This document shows, piece after piece, positions 53,074 to 63,239 of a DNA stretch of 64,000 nt. Within the stretch, counting starts at the first letter, position 1. Every line of letters begins with the position of its first letter. Location: contig NZ_JAMXSS010000002.1 of assembly GCF_024124825.1 (NCBI RefSeq), positions 2,418,001-2,482,000 of the forward strand, in the 5' to 3' direction. A program made the position numbers and the translations under genes. The notes below the pieces were generated by a model, which saw nothing but the letters and a program-made list of their open reading frames with translations, ran no database searches and was not told where the DNA came from. This stretch comes from Arthrobacter sp. H16F315 (GTDB lineage Bacteria; Actinomycetota; Actinomycetes; Actinomycetales; Micrococcaceae).

Positions 53074-56000
53074 GCTTTACGCATCTCCATGTTTCCACCG
53101 CCTTCAGCGCCCACTACGGGGTCTCCTGGCCGGATGAGCTGGCCGCCGCCGCTGCCGCGGACGGCGCGACGGCGCTCGCCTGCACGGACCGTGACGGCCT
53201 TTACGGAACAGTCAAACACCTGAAGGCCTGCATGGCTGCGGGACTTGATCCGATTGCCGGCGTGGAACTTGCGGTTTTTGACGACGACGGCGACCTCCGC
53301 ACCGAGGTAGCGGGACGTGTGGTTGTGCTGGCCCACGGGAACAACAGCGGTGCGGGCTACCGTGCGCTGTGCCGGCTGATCTCCGATGCGCATGCCCGCA
53401 CCACGGGCAAGGCCGGGGGAGCGGTGCCGGTCGCGGTGACCAGGTCCGAGCTGGCCTCCCGGACCCTGCACCCGGAAACGCTCAAGCCGGTGTTGACCGT
53501 GCTGATCGGCCCGGACTCCGACGTGGGACGTGCCATGGGCGGGAGGCGCTACCTGCGCCCCCGCACCCTGTTCAAACGCTGGCTCGATGCCATGCCCCCG
53601 GGAACAATCGCCGCCGAGGTGGTCAGCCAGCTCAGTCCGCCCCGGGAACCGCTGAGCACCGCCCACGCTGTACGGATGCTCAAGCTTGCCGCTGAGCACG
53701 GGGTTCCCGCTGTATTGAGCAACGCCGTGCGTTACGTCGCCGAGGACGGGGCGGCCACCGCGGACGTGCTGGATTCCGCCCGCACGCTGAAATCGTTGCC
53801 CGAGCTTTCCGCCGCCCCGTTGCTTCAGCCCAACGGGCAGGGCTGGCTGAAATCCTCGGGCCAGATGCTGCAGTTGGGCAAGGAGATCATGCACGCCGCC
53901 GGATACGGCGCTGCCGACCTCAAAAGCCTGATGGCGCAGACCGAGGCGCTCGCGGACCGCTGCAGGATGGACCCGGTAACGGACATGGGATGGAAACAGC
54001 CCGTGGTGCCGGAAGCCACAGTGATCGGAATCGCCGGGGATCCCCTCGCCGAACTCATCCTGCGCTGCGAGGCCGGCATCGGCAGGCGGTTCCCGGGGAT
54101 CACCGGCAAAGCTGCCGGTGAGCTGCGTTCGCGGCTGGAGCATGAGCTGGGAATCATCGACAACCTAGGCTTCGCCGCGTACTTCCTGACCGTGGCCGAG
54201 GTGTCCCGGATGATCCTGGACATGGGGGTACGGGCAGCGGCCCGAGGCTCGGGGGCCTCCAGCCTGGTCAATTATCTGATCGACGTCAGCCAGGTAAACC
54301 CGCTCCAGCACGACCTGATCTTCGAACGCTTTCTCTCCCGGGACCGAGCCACCCTGCCGGATATCGACATCGACGTCGAAAGCGCTGAACGGCACAACGT
54401 GTACCGGAAGATCTTTGAGCGCTTCGGGTCCGAGCGCGTCACCCTGATGAGTATGCAAAACGGCTACCGCGCTCGCGGTGCCGTGCGCGACGCCGGCCTG
54501 GCACTGGGCATGGAGGAAGGCGAGATTGGGGACATCGCCAAGCAGTTGTGGCGATTTTCAGCCCGGAACTTCCGTGAAGCGCTCGTGGAGAAGCCTGAGC
54601 TGAAGGAATTCGCCGGCCGGGTGGGACAGCGCGACTTCAGCGGGAACCAGCAGCTGGATCTGCTGGTGGACCTCACCGAACGGCTGGACCGGCTGCCGCG
54701 CCATATCTCCATGCACCCTTGCGGGGTGATCCTGGGGGATGCGACCCTGCTGGACCGGACGCCTGTCCAACCCAGCGGGCTGGGTCTGCCGATGAGCCAG
54801 TTCGACAAGCACGACATGGACCCGATGGGCATGCTCAAACTCGACGTCCTGGGTGTCCGGATGCAAAGCGCCATGGCCTTCGCCGTCCGCGAAGTGATCC
54901 GGCTCCATCCCTCCAAAGCCGAGGTGGTCGCCGCAGGCGCACATCCGGCAGGGCCTGACGGGACGGGGCCGGACTACATCGCCGAGGACGGCCAGATCGA
55001 CCTCAACGCCGTGCCGCTCGACGACGAACCCACCTATGAACTGATCCGCAGTACCCATACCCTGGGCTGTTTCCAGATCGAGTCACCCGGTCAGCGGGAG
55101 CTGATCGGGAAGCTCGCGCCCAGGGAGTTCAATGACCTGATCATCGATATCTCCCTGTTCCGGCCTGGTCCGATGAAATCGGATATGGTCCGGCCTTTCC
55201 TGGAGTACCGGCATGGATTTGCACCCGAGGTCTACCCGCACCCGGACCTTAAACCCGTCCTCAAGGAGACTCACGGCGTCACGGTGTTCCATGAGCAGAT
55301 CCTCAAGACCTTCGACGTGATGACCGGATGCGGGCTGGCGCGGGCCGACGAATTCCGCCGCGCCCTCGGCAACGATGTACTCGAAGGAAAGGTGGAGGAG
55401 TTCTTCCGGAAGGAAGCCCGCGCCAGGGGGTACAGCCCCGCAGTGGTGGACAAGGTCTGGGGAACGCTCAAGGCCTTCGGAAGCTTCGGGTTCTGCAAAG
55501 CCCACGGCGCTGCCTTTGCCGTGCCCACCTACCAGTCGGCCTGGCTGAAGACCCACCACCCGGAGGCGTTCCTCGCCGGGCTGTGGGAGCACGATCCGGG
55601 CATGTATCCCAAGCGGCTCCTGGTGGCCGAGGCCCGGCGGCTGGGAATCCCGATCCTGCCCCTGGACATCAACCGGAGTCACGCCGAGTACCGGGTGGAA
55701 CGTGTGGATACCGGTAAAGACCGCGGCAAACTGGGTATCCGGCTGAGCCTGAACGGCATCTATGGACTCTCCGGGTCCGAGCTGAAACGGATCGTGGCCG
55801 GACAGCCCTATGATTCGCTCGCGGACCTGCGGGCCAGGTCCCGGCTGAGCAGGCCCAGCATCCAGCGGCTCGCGCAGCTCGGTGCCTTCGATTCCCTGCA
55901 CCGGGCCGCCGGCGGGGCCGCGAACCGGGCGGACTTGGTCCATCACCTGCAGGCCCTGCAAAGCCGGCCGCAGCGCAAAGGCATCGACGTGATCGATGGT

Positions 56001-56570
56001 CAGCTGTCCCTGCCGCTGGGTGATGTCGAGTTGAAAAACCTCAAGGCCGGGCTGCCTGCGCCGACCCTGGTGGACACCGTCAGGGCCGAACTGGACCTGA
56101 TGGCCGTGGATGTCAGCGACCACTTGATGGCAAGCCACCGGCCGATGCTGGACCGGCTCGGCGTCACCACCGCGGACAAGCTGCTGGGGTTGCGCAACGG
56201 CACCGAGGTGCTGGTCGCGGGGGTCCGGGTCGCCACCCAGACCCCTCCCATGCGGGGAGGCCGGCGCGTGGTGTTCATCAGCATCGACGACGGCACGGGC
56301 TGTGTGGACTCGGTATTCTTCCATGAAGCCCAGGAGCTTACAGGCCCGCTGCTGTTCGGCACCCGGTTGTTGCTGATCAGGGGAACAACCCGGCGGACCG
56401 GACCGAGGGGGATCAGTATCAGCGCCAGCATGGCCTGGGACCTGAGCCGCACGCAGACCCTGCCGTTCCCGGCCCCGGCGGCCGGGATCCCGGATTACCG
56501 GGAAGCTGGGCCGCCGGGCCCGCTGGAGGGCATCAGCCGCCACCTCGCCATTACCGGGCTGGGAGGCTGA
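53070..56570 (+). CDS. dnaE2: Error-prone DNA polymerase III alpha subunit
   Basis: 1166 residues. N-terminal PHP domain (HLHVSTAFSAHYGVSWPDEL), RARARGSGASSLVNYLIDV-type fingers as RAAARGSGASSLVNYL, catalytic aspartates PDIDIDVES near residue 430, HPCGVIL, DPMGMLKLDVLGVRMQSAM, SIFRPGPM-type SLFRPGPMKSDMVRPFLEYR and a C-terminal OB fold (VLVAGVRVATQTPPM). It lacks the Q-linker features of replicative DnaE1 and is shorter. Induced with DUF6504 from the LexA-type box; performs translesion synthesis. Confidence 0.95.
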   Translation: MSFTHLHVSTAFSAHYGVSWPDELAAAAAADGATALACTDRDGLYGTVKHLKACMAAGLDPIAGVELAVFDDDGDLRTEVAGRVVVLAHGNNSGAGYRALCRLISDAHARTTGKAGGAVPVAVTRSELASRTLHPETLKPVLTVLIGPDSDVGRAMGGRRYLRPRTLFKRWLDAMPPGTIAAEVVSQLSPPREPLSTAHAVRMLKLAAEHGVPAVLSNAVRYVAEDGAATADVLDSARTLKSLPELSAAPLLQPNGQGWLKSSGQMLQLGKEIMHAAGYGAADLKSLMAQTEALADRCRMDPVTDMGWKQPVVPEATVIGIAGDPLAELILRCEAGIGRRFPGITGKAAGELRSRLEHELGIIDNLGFAAYFLTVAEVSRMILDMGVRAAARGSGASSLVNYLIDVSQVNPLQHDLIFERFLSRDRATLPDIDIDVESAERHNVYRKIFERFGSERVTLMSMQNGYRARGAVRDAGLALGMEEGEIGDIAKQLWRFSARNFREALVEKPELKEFAGRVGQRDFSGNQQLDLLVDLTERLDRLPRHISMHPCGVILGDATLLDRTPVQPSGLGLPMSQFDKHDMDPMGMLKLDVLGVRMQSAMAFAVREVIRLHPSKAEVVAAGAHPAGPDGTGPDYIAEDGQIDLNAVPLDDEPTYELIRSTHTLGCFQIESPGQRELIGKLAPREFNDLIIDISLFRPGPMKSDMVRPFLEYRHGFAPEVYPHPDLKPVLKETHGVTVFHEQILKTFDVMTGCGLARADEFRRALGNDVLEGKVEEFFRKEARARGYSPAVVDKVWGTLKAFGSFGFCKAHGAAFAVPTYQSAWLKTHHPEAFLAGLWEHDPGMYPKRLLVAEARRLGIPILPLDINRSHAEYRVERVDTGKDRGKLGIRLSLNGIYGLSGSELKRIVAGQPYDSLADLRARSRLSRPSIQRLAQLGAFDSLHRAAGGAANRADLVHHLQALQSRPQRKGIDVIDGQLSLPLGDVELKNLKAGLPAPTLVDTVRAELDLMAVDVSDHLMASHRPMLDRLGVTTADKLLGLRNGTEVLVAGVRVATQTPPMRGGRRVVFISIDDGTGCVDSVFFHEAQELTGPLLFGTRLLLIRGTTRRTGPRGISISASMAWDLSRTQTLPFPAPAAGIPDYREAGPPGPLEGISRHLAITGLGG

Positions 56571-56676
56571 GGGGCGCGTTGGTTGGCCTCTGCAGAAACC
56601 GATAGCATGGACGGGGCTGGCTGTGGCCCCCGTACGCCACAAGCTACGAAGCCTCAACTTTGAATAGGAGACACCC

Positions 56677-58682
56677 GTGTCAGATGCCCAGCAGATCACC
56701 CTTCTCGTCGATGGCGAAGAGACCAAGGTGGCTACCGGGACCACCGGCGCGGAACTCTTTTTTGAGCGCCGCGACGTCGTTGTGGCCCGCATTAACGGCG
56801 AGCTGAAGGACCTGGACCAGCCGCTGCCCGAGGGCGCAGCCGTTGAGGGCGTCACCATCGATTCTCCCGACGGTCTCAACGTCCTGCGGCACTCCGCCGC
56901 CCATGTGATGGCCCAGGCCGTCCAGCAGCTGCGCCCCGACGCCAAGCTGGGCATCGGCCCGTACATCACCGACGGCTTCTACTTCGACTTCGACGTTGAG
57001 GAGCCGTTTACACCGGAGGACTTGAAGACTCTGGAAAAGATGATGCAGAAGATCATCAACCAGAACCAGAAGTTCGTCCGCCGTGTGGTTACCGAGGACG
57101 AAGCACGTGAGGCGATGAAGGACGAGCCCTACAAGCTTGAACTGATCGGCCTCAAGGGCGCAGGCTCCGACGCCGACGGCTCCAGTGTTGAAGTGGGCGG
57201 CGGCGAGCTGAGCATCTACGACAACGTCGAGCGCAAGGAAGGCACAGCCGTCTGGTGTGACCTGTGCCGCGGACCGCACCTGCCCAACACCAAACTGATC
57301 TCCAACGCCTACGCGCTCACCCGCTCCTCAGCGGCGTACTGGCGTGGCAGCGAGAAGAACAAGCAGCTGCAGCGCATTTACGGCACCGCGTGGCCCACCA
57401 AGGAAGCACTCAAGGCTTACCAGGAGCGGATGGCCGAGGCCGAGCGTCGCGACCACCGCAAGCTCGGGGCGGAACTGGACCTGTTTTCCTTCCCCGACGA
57501 GCTGGGCTCCGGCCTGCCGGTGTTCCACCCCAAGGGCGGTATCATCCGCAAAGCGATGGAAGACTACTCCCGTCAGCGCCATGTCGAAGCCGGCTACGAG
57601 TTCGTCTATACCCCGCACATCACCAAGGGCCACCTCTACGAGGTGTCCGGCCACTTGGACTGGTACCGGGATGGCATGTTCCCCCCGATGCACATCGACG
57701 CGGAACTCAACGAGGACGGCACCGTCCGCAAGCCCGGCCAGGACTACTACCTGAAGCCGATGAACTGCCCGATGCACAACCTGATCTTCCGTTCCCGCGG
57801 CCGGTCCTACCGCGAACTGCCGCTGCGCCTGTTCGAATTCGGTTCCGTCTACCGCTACGAGAAGTCCGGCGTTGTGCATGGCCTCACCCGGGTCCGGGGC
57901 ATGACCCAGGACGACGCCCACATCTACTGCACCCGCGAGCAGATGAAGGATGAGCTCACCAAGACCCTCAACTTCGTCCTTGCGCTGCTCAAGGACTACG
58001 GCCTGAACGACTTTTACCTGGAACTCTCCACCAAGGACCCGGAGAAGTCCGTGGGTTCGGATGAGATCTGGGAGGAAGCCACCCGGACCCTCGCCGAGGT
58101 GGCCGAGGAATCCGGACTCGACCTGGTTCCCGATCCGGGGGTGCAGCGTTTTACGGCCCCAAGATCTCCGTGCAGGCCCGCGACGCGATCGGCCGCACCT
58201 GGCAGATGTCCACCATCCAGCTGGACTTCAACCTGCCCGAGCGCTTCGAACTCGAGTTCCAGGCCGCCGACGGCACCCGCCAGCGCCCCGTGATGATCCA
58301 CCGCGCACTGTTCGGATCGATTGAACGCTTTATGGGGGTCCTGACCGAGCACTACGCCGGTGCCTTCCCGGCGTGGCTGGCTCCCGTCCAGGTGGTCGGC
58401 ATTCCGGTGGCCGAAGCGTTCAACGATTACATGTTCGACGTTGTGGGCCGGCTCAAGGCCGCCGGCATCCGCGCGGAGGTGGACATTTCCTCGGACCGTT
58501 TTCCGAAGAAGATCCGCACCGCCAGCAAGGACAAGGTCCCGTTTGTGCTGATCGCCGGGGGCGACGACGCCGAAGCCGGAGCCGTGTCCTTCCGCTTCCG
58601 TGACGGCAGCCAGGACAACGGTGTGCCGGTCGCTGAAGCCGTCCAGCGGATCGTCGACGCCGTCCGTAACCGGACCAGCTAG
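56677..58682 (+). CDS. thrS: Threonyl-tRNA synthetase, frame break
   Basis: About 668 residues. TGS domain 1-65, editing/SAD HSAAHVM and RCGGPHL-type CRGPHLPNT, catalytic motif 2 [14 protein letters not shown] with DDAHIYC, and after a break motif 3 [20 protein letters not shown] with anticodon-binding domain to residue 668. One G is missing in 58137-58141; repair reads [20 protein letters not shown]. An aminoacyl-tRNA synthetase cannot be dispensable, so this is an assembly error or the cell carries another thrS. GTG start after AGGAGA. Confidence 0.95.
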
Positions 58683-58745
58683 CGGACAGGGACCAGCGAT
58701 GCGGGAATCCACAGGGGCGGCCCCGGACTATCCGGGGATGCTGGC

Positions 58746-59321
58746 GTGACGGACGACTTTGCTTTGGCGGGGGTGCCGGACGCCTTCCAGCGTCTGTGGA
58801 CTCCGCACCGCATGGCCTACATCAAGGGCGGCCAGAACCAGTTCAAGAACGTGGACGACTGCCCGTTCTGCGTGGCGCCGGACCGCAATGACGATGATTC
58901 GTTGATCGTCCACCGTGGTCGGACCAGCTACGTGGTGCTCAATCTCTTTCCGTACAACCCGGGCCACCTGCTGGTGTGCCCGTACCGGCACATTCCCGAC
59001 TATACGGACCTGACCGTGGCGGAAACGGCGGAATTCGCCGAACTGACCCAGACGGCCATGCGTGTGCTGCGCAAGGTCGCCAATCCGACGGGATTCAACC
59101 TGGGCATGAACCAGGGGGTAACCGGCGGTGCCGGCATCGCCGGGCACCTGCACCAGCACGTCGTTCCGCGTTGGGGCGGGGACGGAAACTTCTTCCCGAT
59201 CATCGCCCAGACCAAGGCCATCACGCAGACCCTGGGCGAGGTCCGTCAGCAAGTGGCTGACGCGTGGCCGCAGGAGAACGGCGCGGGGCAGGCGACTGTC
59301 GGGGCCACGGATGCTCAATAG
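58746..59321 (+). CDS. HIT family (Ap4A phosphorylase-like) protein
   Basis: 191 residues. FCVAPDRNDDDSLIVHRG and LNLFPYNPGHLLVCPYRH lead to the histidine triad AGHLHQHVVPRW near residue 135. Nucleotide hydrolase or transferase acting on Ap4A-like compounds. It follows thrS by 64 bases and overlaps pgsA by eleven, as in other actinobacteria. Confidence 0.92.
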   Translation: MTDDFALAGVPDAFQRLWTPHRMAYIKGGQNQFKNVDDCPFCVAPDRNDDDSLIVHRGRTSYVVLNLFPYNPGHLLVCPYRHIPDYTDLTVAETAEFAELTQTAMRVLRKVANPTGFNLGMNQGVTGGAGIAGHLHQHVVPRWGGDGNFFPIIAQTKAITQTLGEVRQQVADAWPQENGAGQATVGATDAQ

Positions 59322-59949
59322 GCACGCGCGCGGATTCTTCACCGCGCTTTTCTCCCCGCTCGCCCGGTGGCTGTTGCGGATAGGCGTCTCCCCGGACGCC
59401 GTGACCATCGTCGGAACCCTCGGCGTGGTGGTCGGGGCGCTGGTTTTCTACCCGCTGGGCCAGCTTTGGTGGGGGACGCTTTTTATCACTGCGTTCATTT
59501 TTTCCGACGTCATCGACGGCATTATGGCCCGGATGCACAAGGGCGGGGGACGCTGGGGCAATTTCCTGGACTCCACCCTGGACCGGGTGGCCGACGGGGC
59601 ACTGTTCGCCGGCGTCGCGGTCTGGTTCTTCACCGGCGGGGCGAACATCGCCATTGCCATTGCCGCCATCCTCTGCCTGGTCCTGGGCATGGTGGTGTCT
59701 TACGCCCGGGCCAAGGCCGAGGCGCTGGGCTTCGAGGCAAACGTGGGCATTGCAGAGCGCGCCGAGCGGCTGGTGTCCGTGCTGGTGGTGACTGGCTTCA
59801 CCGGCCTGGGCCTGCCGAGCGTGGTGCTTTTTGTGACCTTGAGTCTGCTGGCCGCCGCGAGCCTCGTCACGATCGTCCAGCGGATCATCGCAGTGCACCG
59901 CCAGTGGATCGAATCGACCGAAGGCACCGCGTCCGAACAGGCGGCCTGA
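59311..59949 (+). CDS. pgsA: Phosphatidylinositol-phosphate synthase (CDP-alcohol phosphatidyltransferase)
   Basis: 212 residues, six membrane helices. The catalytic motif D-x2-D-G-x2-A-R-x8-G-x3-D-x3-D reads DVIDGIMARM then GRWGNFLDSTLD near residues 65-90. Position after thrS and HIT marks it as the PgsA1-like inositol-phosphate lipid synthase of the phosphatidylinositol mannoside pathway. Usually a lipid acyltransferase and pimA follow, but here pdxS comes next, so those genes are elsewhere or absent. Confidence 0.92.
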   Translation: MLNRHARGFFTALFSPLARWLLRIGVSPDAVTIVGTLGVVVGALVFYPLGQLWWGTLFITAFIFSDVIDGIMARMHKGGGRWGNFLDSTLDRVADGALFAGVAVWFFTGGANIAIAIAAILCLVLGMVVSYARAKAEALGFEANVGIAERAERLVSVLVVTGFTGLGLPSVVLFVTLSLLAAASLVTIVQRIIAVHRQWIESTEGTASEQAA

Positions 59950-60119
59950 GCGTGCGCCTTCGACGGCGGTCCGGGGTGTAACCGAAATTCAGCGCCGCGC
60001 AACGGGGGACTAGTATTAGCTGTGCCGGCCAATGGATCCGGTAACCCGGTGCGTGCGAAGCGGTTGTTGTGCGCCGTCAGCGCTCCGGCGAGGTCAACTA
60101 TCTACCCATAGGGGTTTTT

Positions 60120-61046
60120 GTGTCTACACCTGATGTAAGCAGCGAAGCCGGCGCGTCCGCCCAGAGCGTTACGGGCAGCAGCCGCGTTAAGCGCGGTATG
60201 GCGGAGATGCTCAAGGGCGGCGTCATCATGGACGTCGTTAACGTCGAGCAGGCCCTCATTGCCGAGGATGCCGGAGCCGTGGCAGTGATGGCGCTGGAAC
60301 GCGTTCCGGCCGACATCCGCGCCCAGGGCGGCGTTTCCCGCATGTCCGATCCGGACATGATTGAGGCGATCATCGCCGCCGTGTCCATTCCGGTCATGGC
60401 GAAGGTCCGGATTGGCCACTTTGTCGAGGCCCAGGTCATCCAGACCCTGGGCGTGGATTACATCGACGAGTCCGAGGTCCTGACCCCGGCGGACTACGCG
60501 AACCACATCGACAAGTGGAATTTCACGATTCCCTTCGTCTGCGGTGCCACCAACCTCGGTGAGGCGCTGCGCCGGATCAACGAGGGCGCGGCGATGATCC
60601 GGTCCAAGGGTGAGGCCGGCACCGGGGATGTCTCCAACGCCACCACGCACATGCGCTCGATCCGTGCGGAGATCAAGCGGCTCGCCGGGATGGCCGAGGA
60701 CGAGCTCTACGTCGCGGCCAAGGAACTGCAGGCCCCGTATGAACTGGTAAAGGAAGTGGCCGCCACCGGCAAGCTCCCCGTGGTGCTGTTCACCGCCGGC
60801 GGCATCGCCACCCCGGCGGATGCGGCGATGATGATGCAGCTCGGCGCCGACGGTGTCTTCGTTGGCTCCGGTATCTTCAAGTCCGGCAACCCGGCGCAGC
60901 GGGCGGCCGCCGTCGTGAAGGCCACTACCTTCTTTGATGACCCGGACGAGATCGCCAAGGCCTCCCGCGGCCTGGGCGAGGCCATGGTCGGAATCAACGT
61001 CGACGAAATCCCGCAGCCGCACCGCCTCGCCGAGCGCGGCTGGTAA
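60120..61046 (+). CDS. pdxS: Pyridoxal 5-phosphate synthase subunit PdxS
   Basis: 308 residues. [40 protein letters not shown] and [20 protein letters not shown] with the catalytic lysines, plus [13 protein letters not shown], are typical. It assembles PLP from ribose 5-phosphate, glyceraldehyde 3-phosphate and ammonia supplied by PdxT. GTG 60120 follows a TAGGGG site; the gene ends just before a long inverted repeat. No pdxT is adjacent. Confidence 0.96.
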   Translation: MSTPDVSSEAGASAQSVTGSSRVKRGMAEMLKGGVIMDVVNVEQALIAEDAGAVAVMALERVPADIRAQGGVSRMSDPDMIEAIIAAVSIPVMAKVRIGHFVEAQVIQTLGVDYIDESEVLTPADYANHIDKWNFTIPFVCGATNLGEALRRINEGAAMIRSKGEAGTGDVSNATTHMRSIRAEIKRLAGMAEDELYVAAKELQAPYELVKEVAATGKLPVVLFTAGGIATPADAAMMMQLGADGVFVGSGIFKSGNPAQRAAAVVKATTFFDDPDEIAKASRGLGEAMVGINVDEIPQPHRLAERGW

Positions 61047-61057
61047 CTGCACCAACG

Positions 61058-61123
61058 CCCAACTGACTCGCAGATACGGTCGTTTTGAGGGCTCAAAACG
61101 ACCCTATCTGCGAGTCAGTTGGG
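61058..61123. repeat. Long near-perfect inverted repeat (32-bp arms)
   Basis: Arms 61058-61089 and 61092-61123 match at 31 of 32 positions with a two-base loop (GG). The centre reads CGTTTTGAG then CTCAAAACG. It lies between the convergent pdxS and M3-peptidase genes (stops at 61046 and 61147), so it probably works as a two-way terminator; its length and sequence look like a dispersed repeat of this group. Confidence 0.9.
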
Positions 61124-61146
61124 CTGCGCGGGGTGGATTCCGTGGG

Positions 61147-63159
61147 CTACTCGAGGCCGCGGCGCTTGAGCAGCGGTTCGAGTCCGGCGTCGCGGCCTCG
61201 GACGGCGCGGAAGGAATCCAGCGGATCCCGGCTGTTGCCGCGGGAGAGCAGTTCAGCCCGGAAGAAGTCGCCATTTGCGCGGGTGAGGCCGCCGTTTTCC
61301 TTTAAACCATTCCACCGTCTCGGCGTCCAGCACCTCGCTCCAAATGTAGGAGTAGTAGCCCGCGGCGTAGCCGGCACCGGCAAAAATGTGCTGGAAGTAC
61401 CCCGTGCGGTAGCGCGGGGGATCAGGTGGTGTGCCACGCCGGCCGCTGCCAATGCCCCGGCCTCGAACTCCAAAACGTCCTCGGGCACCTCTGTGCCGTC
61501 CAGGACATGCCAGGCCAGGTCAAGCAGGGCAGCGCCCAGGTACTCGGTCGTGCCAAAGCCCTCGCCCCACAGCTGCGCGGCATCAAGCTTGGCCACGATC
61601 TCCTGCGGGAGCTTCTCGTTGGTGGCATGGTGGCGTGCATAGTTCGACAGAACTTCGGGCCACATGATCCACATTTCGTTGACCTGCGAGGGGTACTCCA
61701 CAAAGTCCCGCGGCACGGAGGTACCGGAAAAATGCGGGTACGTGACGGAGGAGAACAGTCCGTGCAGGGCGTGGCCGAACTCGTGGAACGCGGTGCGGAG
61801 TTCGTCGAGGGTCAGGAGGGTGGGTTCGCCGGCCGGTGGCTTGGAGATGTTGAGGTTGTTGATCACCACGGGCCGGGTGTTGAGCAGGCCGGACTGTTCC
61901 ACCAGAGAGTTCATCCATGCTCCGCCGCGCTTGGACTCGCGGGTGTAGTAGTCGCCCAAAAATAGCCCCAGCTCCGTGCCGTCCGGATTGCGGACTTCCC
62001 AGACCCGCACGTCCGGGTGGTAGCCGGAGAGGTCTGCGCGTTCGTGGAAGGTGACACCGTACAGCGCGTTGGCGGCGAAGAACACGCCCTCGTGCAGGAC
62101 GCGGTCCAGCTCGAAGTAAGGGCGCAGGGCCTGTTCGTCCACTGCATACCGTTCGCGTTTGACCTTGGCGGAGTAGTAGGCCCAGTCCCAGGCTTCGAGC
62201 GGGTGCCCGGCGATCTTGGCCAGCGCTTCTGCCTCCGCATTGGCGTTGCGGACGGCGGCCGGCGCGAGCCGGTTCATCATGGCCTGCACGGCGGCGAAGT
62301 CCGGGGCGGTCTGTTGATCCACGACCAGTTCGGCGTAGTTGTCGAAGCCCAGCAGCGCAGCCTTCTCGGCCCGGAGCCGGACTGTGTCCTTGACCAGATC
62401 CAAGACATCAAGGTTGCCGCCGGCGCTGCCGCGGCGAACGGACGCCTCGTACAGGCGCCGGCGGACGCCCCGTTGCTCCAGTGCGGCGAGGGCGGGCTGG
62501 TTGCTGGGCTGGATGAGGGTCAGCAGGTACTTGCCTTCGTGCCCGGCAGTGCGGGCAGCCTCCGCAGCGCTGGCAACATCGTCCGCGGGAAGTCCGGCAA
62601 GTTCGGCGGCGTCATCGAGCAGCAGAGCTGCGGACTTCATTGCTTCCTTGACCCGCTGGCCAAATTCCGTGCCCAACCGGGAGAGCTCGGCGTTGACGGC
62701 CTTGAGCCGATCCTGGCCCCCGCCGTCGAGCTGGATGCCGGACTGGCGGAATTCCTTGAGGTATTCGTCCACCAGACGCGAAGACTCCGCGTCGAGCTGG
62801 TCGGTGTTAATCGCGGCGAACCGTTCGAACAGGCCACGGTTGAGGTACACGGCGTCCTGATGGGCCGACAAACGCGGGGATAGGGTGGTCTCCAGTTCGC
62901 GGATGGCGTCCGAGGCGTCGGCCGAGACGAGGGTGAAGAAGGAAGCGGCGGCGCGCTGCAGGAGCTGTCCGGACCGCTCCATGGCGAGCGCCGTATTTTC
63001 AAACGAGGCGGGTTCCGCGGTGTCCACGATCGCCTTGATCTCCGTGAGATGTGCGGCAAGGCCGGCCTCGACCGCTTCGGAGTAGTGCTCATCGGTGATG
63101 TCCGCGAAGGGCGGCAGGCCGAAGGGCAGGTGGCTGGGGCTCATCAATGGGTTGATCAT
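61147..63159 (-). CDS. M3 family oligopeptidase, two compensating frame breaks
   Basis: About 670 residues. [20 protein letters not shown] opens the OpdA/Dcp type; [14 protein letters not shown] near residue 460 holds the zinc-binding HExxH. Between about 61303 and 61416 the frame is shifted: one G is missing at 61416-61420 (minus-strand C run) and one base is extra at the T run 61301-61303. Restoring it gives [20 protein letters not shown] and [13 protein letters not shown], the usual C-terminal sequence. Cytosolic degradation of oligopeptides. Confidence 0.92.
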   Translation of the reverse strand: MINPLMSPSHLPFGLPPFADITDEHYSEAVEAGLAAHLTEIKAIVDTAEPASFENTALAMERSGQLLQRAAASFFTLVSADASDAIRELETTLSPRLSAHQDAVYLNRGLFERFAAINTDQLDAESSRLVDEYLKEFRQSGIQLDGGGQDRLKAVNAELSRLGTEFGQRVKEAMKSAALLLDDAAELAGLPADDVASAAEAARTAGHEGKYLLTLIQPSNQPALAALEQRGVRRRLYEASVRRGSAGGNLDVLDLVKDTVRLRAEKAALLGFDNYAELVVDQQTAPDFAAVQAMMNRLAPAAVRNANAEAEALAKIAGHPLEAWDWAYYSAKVKRERYAVDEQALRPYFELDRVLHEGVFFAANALYGVTFHERADLSGYHPDVRVWEVRNPDGTELGLFLGDYYTRESKRGGAWMNSLVEQSGLLNTRPVVINNLNISKPPAGEPTLLTLDELRTAFHEFGHALHGLFSSVTYPHFSGTSVPRDFVEYPSQVNEMWIMWPEVLSNYARHHATNEKLPQEIVAKLDAAQLWGEGFGTTEYLGAALLDLAWHVLDGTEVPEDVLEFEAGALAAAGVAHHLIPRATARGTSSTFLPVPATPRATTPTFGARCWTPRRWNGLKENGGLTRANGDFFRAELLSRGNSRDPLDSFRAVRGRDAGLEPLLKRRGLE

Positions 63160-63239
63160 GAAATAACTCTTTCATGTAATGCAGGGAGTCTCAACGGCGG
63201 ACCGGCGTTTTTTGCCCGGCGTCATCGTAGGATGGCGCC

